Made by a program: the position numbers and the translations under genes. Positions 7,759 through 14,023 of a stretch of DNA of 17,977 nucleotides are shown here, in pieces. Origin of the DNA: Candidatus Poribacteria bacterium WGA-3G (lineage in GTDB: Bacteria; Poribacteria; WGA-4E; WGA-3G); assembly GCA_000406005.1 (NCBI GenBank), contig ASZN01000056.1:15712-33688 (forward strand), in the 5' to 3' direction. Within the stretch, counting starts at the first letter, position 1; each line of letters begins with the position of its first letter. The notes beneath the pieces are model-generated. The model was not told the origin of the DNA. It saw only the letters and a list, made by a program, of their open reading frames with translations, and did no database searches.

Positions 7759-8472
7759 TTAAGCCCCTCTCATTTCATCAAGAATCATTTCGGCAGCCGC
7801 TAACGGGTCATCTGCTTCGATAATCGGTCTACCGACGACAATGTAATCCGCCCCTTTATTAATAGCCTCTGCTGGTGTAGTGATACGGCGTTGGTCGTTG
7901 CTCTCCGCCCATTTCGGACGGATACCGGGTGTGACAATCAAGAAGTTATCGCCGCAGGTTTTTCGGATGGGTTCAATCTCCAATGGCGATGCGACGACAC
8001 CGTCCAATCCGGCTTCCTGTGCTAACTGTGCGAGATAGACGACTTGTTTTGTAAGTTCTCGTTCTGAACCGAAATTCTGTTGAAAGCCGGTCTCATCAAT
8101 GCTCGTCAGAAGGGTCACGCCGAGTAGGATAGGTCTCGGAATATTTTCTTTGTATGCGGCATCATCTGCGCTGTTTCTTGCGGCTTGCATCATCTCCAAT
8201 CCACCGGAGGCGTGCATGTTAATCATATTCGCGCCGTGTTTCGTCATCGTGTCGACATCACGCGCCACTGTATTCGGAATGTCGTGGAATTTTAAATCGA
8301 GAAAAACTTTATGACCTCTCGCGCTCAGCCATGGAAAACCGTCTGTTCCAAGGGTGCTAAACGCCTGAAAACCGATTTTAAACCAACGGACTGTCTCAGC
8401 AAGCGTTGTACACATCCAATCAATATCTTCACCATCGTCCGTATCCAATGCGACGATTAACTGGTCTTTCAA
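7759..8472 (-). CDS. pyrF: Orotidine 5'-phosphate decarboxylase
   Basis: This enzyme decarboxylates OMP to UMP, the last step of de novo pyrimidine synthesis, in the cytoplasm. The 237-residue product shows VALDTDDGE at the start, Lys32 in WFKIG, the catalytic signature DLKFHDIPNT (Asp59, Lys61, Asp64), VTLLTS, VASPLE, TPGIRP and the phosphate-binding GADYIVVGRPI. Length fits the group I family. The start is a TTG at 8472 preceded by AAGGAG nine bases upstream. A longer frame opening at 8571 would add 33 residues that belong to no family member and overlap the preceding gene. It stops three bases before the hydrolase gene and begins four bases after the small upstream gene, which marks it as part of an argH-orf-pyrF-hydrolase operon. 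Confidence 0.95.
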   Translation of the reverse strand: MKDQLIVALDTDDGEDIDWMCTTLAETVRWFKIGFQAFSTLGTDGFPWLSARGHKVFLDLKFHDIPNTVARDVDTMTKHGANMINMHASGGLEMMQAARNSADDAAYKENIPRPILLGVTLLTSIDETGFQQNFGSERELTKQVVYLAQLAQEAGLDGVVASPLEIEPIRKTCGDNFLIVTPGIRPKWAESNDQRRITTPAEAINKGADYIVVGRPIIEADDPLAAAEMILDEMRGA

Positions 8473-8476
8473 GGTT

Positions 8477-8770
8477 CTATTCTCCTTGTTGTTGTGCTCT
8501 GCAGTTTTCAATATGCGCAGCCAGTTCTGGCATCTGTGTATGGTCATATTTTTCAATAAGTAGGATAGCAAATTTTATCAATGGCGCGAGAATGTGATTT
8601 TCATCGTCACGTACGACATCGGTTAATTCGCCAAGCAGGACTACAAGATGTTCGTAGTCGTCTTCGGTCACAGTGGGGATGTTGACATCTTTGTAGGTAC
8701 CAACCGCATGAATTAAAACTTCTAAGGCTGCCGCAAGTGACTGCGGATTGCTATGTGGGTCGTGCTTCAA
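8477..8770 (-). CDS. Small helical protein of unknown function between argH and pyrF
   Basis: I do not recognise this gene with certainty. A TTG at 8770, with GGAGG about five bases upstream inside the argH 3' end, gives a 97-residue acidic, mostly helical protein (MKHDPHSNPQSL... ending ENCRAQQQGE). The gene overlaps the last 20 bases of argH in a different frame, and pyrF starts four bases after its stop, which suggests translational coupling. The segment DDYEHLVVLLGELTDVV followed by LIKFAILLIEKYDHTQMP loosely resembles the helical N-terminal part of HigA-type antitoxins, but no helix-turn-helix follows; this is only a resemblance. It has no signal peptide or membrane segment. An open frame exists upstream to 8881, but the ribosome-binding site favours 8770. 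Confidence 0.65.
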   Translation of the reverse strand: MKHDPHSNPQSLAAALEVLIHAVGTYKDVNIPTVTEDDYEHLVVLLGELTDVVRDDENHILAPLIKFAILLIEKYDHTQMPELAAHIENCRAQQQGE

Positions 8771-10262
8771 TTCTTTCCTCCAAAATTTTATCAACGATTT
8801 GCAGTGTCTCTCGGTGTGCATTCTCAACTTGCGTCTCACAATTATAGACATGTTGTGCGGTTTCATTGAGTTGTTTTTCAAAGTCGTCTATCATCCGATG
8901 AACTTCCGCGGGGGATGTGCCGCCGAGACTCTGGTTGTTCTGAATCGCCGACTTCGGATCCAGAATCTGCTGGAGTTGCGAAATGGGTATGTTAATCTCT
9001 TTTTCTGTTAAGAGTTCCTGCGTGAGTTCCCAATCCGAGAACGTCTTTTCCCGGTTCACGAGTTCACCGACGAGCCATCCGACAATCTCGTGGCACTCCC
9101 GAAAACTGATTTTATGCTCCTTAACCAGATAATTCGCCAACTCCGTCGCCGTTGCGAAGTTCGCATTTGCTAACTCAGCCATCCGTTCGGTTTTGAAATC
9201 TGTCGTTTTGAGGAGTTCGGGCAGCAGACCGAAACACGCCTTGACAACATCGAACGCCTCCCAGAGCGGCGGTTTATCTTCTTGGAAATCGCGGTTATAA
9301 CCCATCGGCAAACCTTTGAGATTCGTCAGTAGGTCAAATAATGCGCCGTAGACGCGTCCGGTGCGTCCGCGTGTGAGTTCCGCGATGTCCGGGTTCTTTT
9401 TCTGCGGCATGATGGAGCTCCCGAAACTGTACGCATCGTCGAGTACCGCCATCCCGAATTCATAAGTCGTCCAATAGACGATTTCTTCGCTAATCCGTGA
9501 GAGATTCGCCATCACGAGTGAAAGTGCGAAGAGGGTCTCTGCGATAAAATCTCGACTGCTAATAACATCCAGTGCGTGTTCGTGTGGCGCGTCGAAACCG
9601 AGCAGTTTCGTTGTCAATTCTCGGTCAATCGGAAAAGTCGTGCCAGCCAAAGCACAGGCACCGAGCGGGTTCATATTAACGAGTGTGTAGGCGGATTGCA
9701 GACGTTTCTGATCCCGTAGGAACATACTGATATAAGCCGTTGCCCAGAAACCGAGACTAATCGGCTGCGCGTGCTGCGTATGTGTATACCCCGGCATGAC
9801 GGTGTCGGTGTGTGCTTTCGCAATCTGAAGGAACGCTTCACAGAGCGTAGAGAGTCCACGCTGGACATTGAGGATTTCATCTCGGATGTAGAGGTGTGCA
9901 TCGACGAGTACCTGATCGTTGCGGGACCGCGCAGTGTGGAGTTTGCCGCCGAATTCGCGCCCAGCATTCTCAATCAGGTAGGATTCGACGTTCATGTGCA
10001 CGTCCTCTTTATTCGGATCGAGGGTAAAATCGCCGTTCTGAAAATCTTCTTCGGCTTTTCGGAGCCAACGTAGGATTTCCTGTAGGTCGGTATCAGAGAT
10101 AATCTCTTGCCGAGCGAGCATAATCGCGTGTGCTTGGCTGCCCCAGATGTCGTATCCGATGAGGCGTGTGTCGGCTTCAATGGAGTGCGTGAAGGCTACT
10201 GTCTCTGTCGTGAGGCTCGTACTGAAACGTCCGCCCCAGAGCGTTTTTTGTGGTTTTCCCAT
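8751..10262 (-). CDS. argH: Argininosuccinate lyase
   Basis: This enzyme cleaves argininosuccinate to arginine and fumarate, the last step of arginine synthesis. The 503-residue protein begins LWGGRFS as ArgH proteins do and has HTARSRNDQV (about 109-118), GYTHTQHAQP with the catalytic His near 161, and the fumarase/lyase signature GSSIMPQKKNPD at 281-292, whose second Ser is the catalytic one. It continues through LPMGYNRDFQEDK and ends its normal core near GGTSPAEV. Family members are usually near 460 residues; here roughly 35-40 extra residues with a helical, charged pattern follow. The ATG at 10262 has no strong Shine-Dalgarno and lies 36 bases after the toxin stop, so it may be transcribed with the toxin-antitoxin pair. 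Its end overlaps the next gene by 20 bases. Confidence 0.95.
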   Translation of the reverse strand: MGKPQKTLWGGRFSTSLTTETVAFTHSIEADTRLIGYDIWGSQAHAIMLARQEIISDTDLQEILRWLRKAEEDFQNGDFTLDPNKEDVHMNVESYLIENAGREFGGKLHTARSRNDQVLVDAHLYIRDEILNVQRGLSTLCEAFLQIAKAHTDTVMPGYTHTQHAQPISLGFWATAYISMFLRDQKRLQSAYTLVNMNPLGACALAGTTFPIDRELTTKLLGFDAPHEHALDVISSRDFIAETLFALSLVMANLSRISEEIVYWTTYEFGMAVLDDAYSFGSSIMPQKKNPDIAELTRGRTGRVYGALFDLLTNLKGLPMGYNRDFQEDKPPLWEAFDVVKACFGLLPELLKTTDFKTERMAELANANFATATELANYLVKEHKISFRECHEIVGWLVGELVNREKTFSDWELTQELLTEKEINIPISQLQQILDPKSAIQNNQSLGGTSPAEVHRMIDDFEKQLNETAQHVYNCETQVENAHRETLQIVDKILEERIEARPT

Positions 10263-10298
10263 ATTTCATCAATTTTTTAATAGTTTTCCAGAAGGGTA

Positions 10299-10607
10299 CT
10301 AAAATCCTAACCATCTCTTTACCGTATCTTCGATTAACTTCATTTGTGCAGACTGCAATGTTCCTAACCTACGAATGAATTTGGAGGGTGGAATTGCCAT
10401 AAGTCCTTGAATGTTAAAAGCGCCGGGTCTCAAACCCGACACAGAAAGCCCAACCTGGAAATCAGAAAGTCTTATGTTTGTTGTGTGTGGTACAACCGTT
10501 ATTAAAGCATAGTCTGAATCTGAAAAAGACACACTCAAAACCAGAACAGGTCGAGTTTTTGCTACGAATCCGAGGTCGGCTAACCATATTTCACCACGTT
10601 TAGGCAT
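10299..10607 (-). CDS. PemK/MazF-type toxin (endoribonuclease)
   Basis: The 102-residue protein begins MPKRGEIWLADLGFVAKTRP, then VLVLSVSF, then LITVVPHTTNIR and LRPGAFNIQGLMAIPPSKF. This is the order of strands of PemK/MazF toxins: the 'RGEIW' start, the 'RPVLVLS' strand, and a late helix (LIEDTVKRWLGF). MazF-family toxins cleave RNA at specific short sequences and are neutralised by a co-expressed antitoxin. The ATG at 10607 is chosen because GAGG at 10617-10620 is nine bases upstream; a TTG three bases earlier is possible. Its start overlaps the antitoxin stop by eight bases, the usual coupled arrangement with the antitoxin first. It ends 36 bases before argH. Confidence 0.88.
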   Translation of the reverse strand: MPKRGEIWLADLGFVAKTRPVLVLSVSFSDSDYALITVVPHTTNIRLSDFQVGLSVSGLRPGAFNIQGLMAIPPSKFIRRLGTLQSAQMKLIEDTVKRWLGF

Positions 10608-10824
10608 CAATATTGTCCTCTAAATGTTCCTCTTTCTCAAACACTTGAAATACCTCGGCTGCTACGGAAACTTGGTCCTGCTCTGTCCAGATTCCATAGT
10701 CATCATCATAAATGATAGTTTCATGACGCTCACGATATAAATCGCGAATAACGCGCTCAATGTGTTGCAGCTCATCAGTACTAAGGTTTGGCAACGCCGC
10801 CGTTATTTCTTGAATTGTACTCAT
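10600..10824 (-). CDS. Antitoxin partner of the PemK/MazF-type toxin
   Basis: A 74-residue acidic protein starts at ATG 10824, with GGAGG about ten bases upstream (TGTGGAGGTATTTTCATA). The longer frame from 10848 is rejected because it would include that ribosome-binding site in the coding part. The N-terminus (MSTIQEITAALPNLSTDEL followed by QHIERVIRDLY) is helical and resembles small antitoxins of the 'MSTVEEIE..LSPEEL' type. The C-terminus is very acidic (EKEEHLEDNID), as expected for a segment that wraps the basic RNA-binding face of a MazF toxin. I do not see a clear AbrB or ribbon-helix-helix DNA-binding domain. The role is inferred mainly from its size, charge and eight-base overlap with the toxin gene. 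Confidence 0.8.
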   Translation of the reverse strand: MSTIQEITAALPNLSTDELQHIERVIRDLYRERHETIIYDDDYGIWTEQDQVSVAAEVFQVFEKEEHLEDNIDA

Positions 10825-10929
10825 TATGAAAATACCTCCACAGATCATTTCTGAATAGAGTGCCTAGTGGGATGTCCGGTCTAAAATTGGCGTTTATTTG
10901 TAGTCATCTGATTTATTTCACACTGCGAC

Positions 10930-10945
10930 GGGTGATGAATTACCC
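10930..10945. repeat. Palindrome GGGTGAT-GA-ATTACCC
   Basis: A seven-bp stem with one G-T pair and a two-base loop lies between the antitoxin and the lipoprotein gene. It is followed by AATATGAA, which also follows the related palindrome at 11772. It belongs to a set of four similar palindromes in 10.9-12.2 kb. Confidence 0.5.
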
Positions 10946-10988
10946 TAATATGAACTAAACTGCCTATATTTTAAAGGTAGACAATCCG

Positions 10989-11657
10989 CTAATTTTCTGC
11001 ATCGCGTAAAATTCGGAGTGCTTCGTCAATTGTGCGAGTAAGCTGGACCGATACGTTTTCCCAAGCTTTACGTGCCGCTTTGTCTCCAGAGGAATAACCC
11101 CACATGTTTGGTTCCCGATGTTCCGCAGCAAGTGGAATCGTGAAACGATTCGGTGGTGAAGTGCGGTTGTCTTGAATCTCAACATCTATCCATGCCGCAC
11201 CATTCCACCAACCCTCACCCGAAAAAGAATTTGCGAAAATAGATGATTTTGTAGTTGTAGATCCGATTACCTGCCTCCATGATCCTGTGGCAGAGAATTG
11301 AGTGGATTGAATCGCCGTTGTGTACGCGCTTGACGAAACGAGTCTACTACCAAATGCCGAACCAAGTGTAACGATTCGTAGCCTTATTGCAACCCTACCA
11401 ACTGGCACTGGATTAAAATAGGGCACCCACTCTAGATTTGAGCCATAAACCTTTGCAAGCTCGGATTTCAGGGAGCCTACTACACTTTGATCAGTGCCAG
11501 AAACTCTACCGTCATAGACTGACACAAGGACAGGAAGTCTTAATGTAAGATTTGTTCGCGGATTAGCGTTGAGCGTGAGTGTTGTCATATAACGCTCTGT
11601 ATTACATCCGCTACAAATGATTATAGATAGTACGAGAAATAAGTTGATAGTTCGCAT
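10989..11657 (-). CDS. Putative lipoprotein of unknown function
   Basis: The ATG at 11657 is preferred to the longer frame from 11708, because it opens on a short lipoprotein signal: MRTINLFLVLSIIICSGC, where Cys18 would be the lipidated residue. The lipobox (C-S-G-C) departs from the usual Leu at -3. After maturation about 205 residues remain, with beta-strand-rich segments (LRLPVLVSVYDGR, VAIRLRIVTLG, AWIDVEIQDNR, FTIPLAAEHRE) and a C-terminal amphipathic helix (VQLTRTIDEALRILRD). I recognise no family. It would be anchored in the inner or outer membrane. No operon partner is evident: it lies alone between two intergenic regions with related palindromes, and the ribosome-binding site is weak. 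Confidence 0.75.
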   Translation of the reverse strand: MRTINLFLVLSIIICSGCNTERYMTTLTLNANPRTNLTLRLPVLVSVYDGRVSGTDQSVVGSLKSELAKVYGSNLEWVPYFNPVPVGRVAIRLRIVTLGSAFGSRLVSSSAYTTAIQSTQFSATGSWRQVIGSTTTKSSIFANSFSGEGWWNGAAWIDVEIQDNRTSPPNRFTIPLAAEHREPNMWGYSSGDKAARKAWENVSVQLTRTIDEALRILRDAEN

Positions 11658-11771
11658 TATGCTTTTCACATTTTCAATATGAGTTTCATGATTGGTAAAT
11701 TGTAGCATTTTGTTAACCTAATGCCTAATGGCTTGCCCATCTTTAAAGTTGTGGATAGATGAGTTCGTATC

Positions 11772-11786
11772 GGGGTGATTTATCCC
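11772..11786. repeat. Palindrome GGGGTGATTTATCCC
   Basis: An imperfect 7-bp stem with two G-T pairs lies upstream of the lipoprotein gene. It shares its GGTGAT core with the palindrome at 10930 and is likewise followed within about ten bases by AATATGAA. The two copies are in the same orientation on either side of the lipoprotein gene. Confidence 0.45.
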
Positions 11787-11971
11787 TATCGCAATATGAA
11801 ATGAATTTACAACTCCAAACAACCCTTAATTTTACACTGGACAGACCACTATTAAGATTATACACAGCTTTGAAACAAACATCAACAAGACTTAAGCAGA
11901 CAAGCAGGGCCATTCAATTTTAAGAAATTATTGGATTTTACGTCTTTTTTCAGGATCTGGTGCGAAAACCT

Positions 11972-12010
11972 TCTAGCGAAATGCTGCGAAATCTAGCGAA
12001 ATGCTGCGAA
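11972..12010. repeat. Tandem repeat, two 19-base copies with a 20-base period
   Basis: TCTAGCGAAATGCTGCGAA at 11972-11990 recurs exactly at 11992-12010. Parts of it (TGCGAAA) also appear just before, near 11961. It has no coding role that I can see; it may be a short direct repeat that varies in copy number between strains. Confidence 0.8.
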
Positions 12011-12094
12011 TAATTCTGCGGATTGTTTTAAAACATAATATATATTAAGTATTAACACCTACGAGAAATACAATTGAATGACCCTGAGCAGACA

Positions 12095-12108
12095 GGCGAT
12101 AAATCGCC
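12095..12108. repeat. Palindrome GGCGAT-AA-ATCGCC
   Basis: A perfect six-bp stem with a two-base loop. On the minus strand it is preceded by GTAGTGA, similar to the GTAGTA that precedes the palindrome at 12172 on the plus strand, so the two lie head to head. Confidence 0.6.
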
Positions 12109-12171
12109 TCACTACAAACAGATGTGCCTTGGAAATACGTTTGTTTCTTAAAAACAGTATGGTTCGTAGTA

Positions 12172-12187
12172 GCGCAATTTATTGCGC
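12172..12187. repeat. Palindrome GCGCAAT-TT-ATTGCGC
   Basis: A perfect seven-bp stem with a two-base loop, 64 bases from the palindrome at 12095 and 42 bases past the stop of the HEPN/AbiU2-like gene. The arms differ from the 12095 copy but remain complementary, while the central A/T core is shared. Confidence 0.6.
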
Positions 12188-12228
12188 CTCGCGTAAGGCA
12201 TGATCAAAATAACTTGTCACAAAATACA

Positions 12229-12903
12229 TTATCCTGAACTTTTAACTAACCACGATTCTCGAAAAATAACCTTCCAATCATATTGAGGCTCCGGATACAA
12301 TGTAGTCATCCCCACGGCATAAAATAAGAGATGGTACTTCACATACATCTTGTCCAACAACTTGATACAATTATCAAGTTGGTCGTAAGTCGGCACAACT
12401 TTCGGATCGCGCTTATCTCGATGAGCGATACGTTTATCAGCAAATTCCTCACATGCTTCCGCAGCTTTTTTGAGTGTATCCACATCTGCTGTCACCTTCT
12501 GAGGACAAACATATTCAGCAGTAGAATCTGCATATTTCGAGAACTCTTCCTTGGTTACATCTCTATCATAGACAATAAATTCCCCCCTACGGGAACGGTA
12601 GTAGGCGAGAGATAGTTCAGTAGGATGTTGAGCGATATCCTCAAGCAAACCTACAAAAGATATACTATCCTTCTGTGGTTTAATTTGACGACGCAGACCT
12701 GCCAGCGTGTGAGAAACATACGAACGTCCAAGATAACGGTAAAAAGGGTTCGGATTTTGGATACGAGGATTCTGTCGAATTATGTCCTGAACTTCCCAAA
12801 ACATCTTCGCTTCCCAAACAAGCAACTGAATCTCATCGCGAATAACTCGCATCCACTTAAGCCATTTTTCAAGTTTCTGACTCTTTACGAATTCCTGTTT
12901 CAT
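12229..12903 (-). CDS. HEPN/AbiU2-like protein, copy 1
   Basis: This 224-residue protein is a clear paralogue of the one at 15896-16570, which has the same length. Shared segments include the helical N-terminus (KLEKWLKWM, EAKMFWEVQDII), LRRQIKP followed by ISFVGLLEDIA, a Cys-Pro motif (YVCPQKVTAD), ACEEFADKRIAHRD (153-161 region) and LLDKMYVKYHLLFY. The all-helical make-up with '-K-R-I-A-H-R-D-' resembles the AbiU2 group of HEPN proteins, whose RxxxxH-type motif serves RNA cleavage in abortive infection and toxin systems. Here His161 is present, but the Arg usual six positions before it is Ala155, so activity is uncertain. The start at 12903 has AAGG upstream; a longer frame to 12930 overlaps the upstream antitoxin stop. 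It follows the second VapB-like gene by 23 bases. The family call is tentative; the gene itself is well supported. Confidence 0.7.
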   Translation of the reverse strand: MKQEFVKSQKLEKWLKWMRVIRDEIQLLVWEAKMFWEVQDIIRQNPRIQNPNPFYRYLGRSYVSHTLAGLRRQIKPQKDSISFVGLLEDIAQHPTELSLAYYRSRRGEFIVYDRDVTKEEFSKYADSTAEYVCPQKVTADVDTLKKAAEACEEFADKRIAHRDKRDPKVVPTYDQLDNCIKLLDKMYVKYHLLFYAVGMTTLYPEPQYDWKVIFRESWLVKSSG

Positions 12904-12926
12904 TCTATACCTTACCCAATTAGGTC

Positions 12927-13178
12927 TCAAACGTCAAAGCGAGGTAGTTTTCGCATTGGTTTCCGAGGAGGTATCTCAAGTTCTACCCCGCCGAAAGGTT
13001 TGAAAAGCTCGTGGATCGCGGTTCCAAGATCTTGTGAGGGAACTTCGTGATCAGGAGAAACGCTTCGCACCTTTGCATCCTGAAGATAAACAAGATAATC
13101 AACAGCAGATTTGAGTTTTTCAGTAGAGAGTTGCCTGATTAACCTAACTGCCTGCTGTTGCAAGTCAACTTTTCGCAT
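12927..13178 (-). CDS. VapB-like antitoxin, second copy without its own toxin
   Basis: The 83-residue protein starts MRKVDLQQQAVRLIRQLSTE and ends GGVELEIPPRKPMRKLPRF. It matches the antitoxin at 13748-14008 over nearly its whole length, with a three-residue gap near position 43. Both termini are best conserved: the N-terminus (helical, the DUF2281-like start) and the C-terminal 'GGVELEIPPR-PMR--PRFD' tail that should contact a PIN toxin. The ATG at 13178 with AGAAGG upstream is chosen; the open frame continues to 13523 only because it runs through the phyH remnant and antisense to vapC. No PIN gene follows it; the HEPN/AbiU2-like gene does. It could be an orphan antitoxin, a paralogue protecting against the neighbouring VapC, or a partner for the HEPN protein. 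Confidence 0.78.
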   Translation of the reverse strand: MRKVDLQQQAVRLIRQLSTEKLKSAVDYLVYLQDAKVRSVSPDHEVPSQDLGTAIHELFKPFGGVELEIPPRKPMRKLPRFDV

Positions 13179-13222
13179 TATGAACCTTCTTAACCTTTTG
13201 CAAATAGCAACAAACTCGCCTG

Positions 13223-13299
13223 TTACGCAACTTGCGGCGGACGATGTATTGACATCGGTTGGATAATCTTGTACCGATCGGCGGCAACGTACTAACAAA
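13223..13299 (-). pseudogene. Remnant of the 3' end of a second phyH-like gene
   Basis: The reverse strand reads KIIQPMSIHRPPQVA and stop (TAA at 13223-13225). This nearly equals the C-terminus of the intact phyH-like gene, KIIQPMSIRRPPQAT and stop. About 25 further codons upstream match only after a frameshift (LLVR.., matching LLAR..). The nucleotide similarity is visible directly, for example GGTTGGATAATCTTG at 13257-13271 and at 14058-14072. It begins 16 bases after the vapC stop and is followed 44 bases on by the second antitoxin, repeating the order phyH end then antitoxin. Confidence 0.85.
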
Positions 13300-13314
13300 T
13301 GTTGCAAGAATAGG

Positions 13315-13746
13315 TTATTGATTTGACCACGGATTGATAAGCTCAATTTCCATCTGTTCAAAATCTGTAATGTTTCGAGTCGCGACAGCAGCTCCATGAG
13401 AACGCGCAATTGCGGCGATTTGACAATCAGATTGACTAATGGGTCTACCCAGTGTCTGTCGCTGGGCAAAGATTTCGGCATAAGCGGACGCTGCATTGCT
13501 ATCAAATACCAAAACGCGTCCAATGAATATGGATGAAAAAAAATAATCTGCTAATTGAAAAAGATTATTTTTACGTCTTCCATGAGGTAAGAGTTCAATA
13601 CCTGTCAAAATCTCTGCTTGTGTAATGGTCGTTATGGATAAACTGTTTGTATGTTGTGCATCAAACCAATCCACAACCATTTGGTCAGGATTGTCACGCA
13701 TTAATTCCGATATGACATTTGTATCAAGAACAATAATAGATGACAT
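13315..13746 (-). CDS. vapC: VapC-type toxin, PIN-domain ribonuclease
   Basis: The 143-residue PIN protein has IVLDTNVISELMR at the start with Asp8, Glu45 in TQAEILTGIELLP, Asp107 in SQSDCQIAAIA, and Asp128 in TRNITDFEQ. These are the four acidic residues of the PIN active site, so the toxin looks intact. The pattern is closest to FitB/VapC-type toxins, which cleave tRNA or other RNA with Mg2+. Its ATG at 13746 lies one base after the TAA of the antitoxin (TAA-T-ATG), so the two are translationally coupled. A longer frame to 13935 overlaps the antitoxin gene and is rejected. Downstream comes the phyH remnant. Confidence 0.9.
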   Translation of the reverse strand: MSSIIVLDTNVISELMRDNPDQMVVDWFDAQHTNSLSITTITQAEILTGIELLPHGRRKNNLFQLADYFFSSIFIGRVLVFDSNAASAYAEIFAQRQTLGRPISQSDCQIAAIARSHGAAVATRNITDFEQMEIELINPWSNQ

Positions 13747-13747
13747 A

Positions 13748-14008
13748 TTATTTGTCAAAACGCGGTGGTTCTCGCATTGGTTCCCGAGGCGGTATCTCAA
13801 GTTCCACTCCACCGATCTGTTTGAAAAGCCTGTGGATAAACGTTCCAAGTCCCTTCTCTGGGATCTCTTGGGCATGAGATGTAGGTAATATGCTGTTTGC
13901 GTCTTTACTCTGAAGATCAGCAAGATAATCAACAACCTCTTTGAGTTTTTCAGTAGAGAGTTGTCTGATTAACGTAACTGCCTGCTGTTGCAAATCAACT
14001 TTTCGCAT
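13748..14008 (-). CDS. vapB: VapB-type antitoxin of the intact pair
   Basis: The 86-residue protein begins MRKVDLQQQAVTLIRQLSTE, a helical start like that of DUF2281-type antitoxins. It ends GGVELEIPPREPMREPPRF, a conserved tail probably bound by VapC. The start ATG at 14008 has AAAGGGG upstream and lies 15 bases after the phyH-like stop, so it may be transcribed with that gene as well as with vapC. Such antitoxins usually repress their own operon; no operator is evident in this very short gap. A paralogous copy lies at 12927-13178. Confidence 0.85.
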   Translation of the reverse strand: MRKVDLQQQAVTLIRQLSTEKLKEVVDYLADLQSKDANSILPTSHAQEIPEKGLGTFIHRLFKQIGGVELEIPPREPMREPPRFDK

Positions 14009-14023
14009 GATATGTCCCCTTTG

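Larger units (their letters stand above)
11658..12228. other. 571-base AT-rich intergenic region without a gene
   Basis: No reading frame with coding character is seen on either strand. It holds three palindromes (11772-11786, 12095-12108, 12172-12187), a 20-base tandem repeat (11972-12010) and AT-rich stretches around 12030-12050. I could not identify a promoter or a terminator with confidence. It marks the border between the lipoprotein gene and the toxin-antitoxin stretch. Confidence 0.7.

Noticed and set aside
8473..8571. 33-codon extension of pyrF
   Set aside because: It overlaps the small upstream gene and has no family match; the TTG at 8472 has AAGGAG at the right distance.
11972..12010. 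Possible CRISPR array
   Set aside because: Only two copies separated by a single base, with no spacers and no cas genes in the window.
13179..13523. Long N-terminal extension of the second antitoxin
   Set aside because: It would be antisense-free only by passing through vapC in another frame and the phyH remnant; the ATG at 13178 has a ribosome-binding site and matches the paralogue start.
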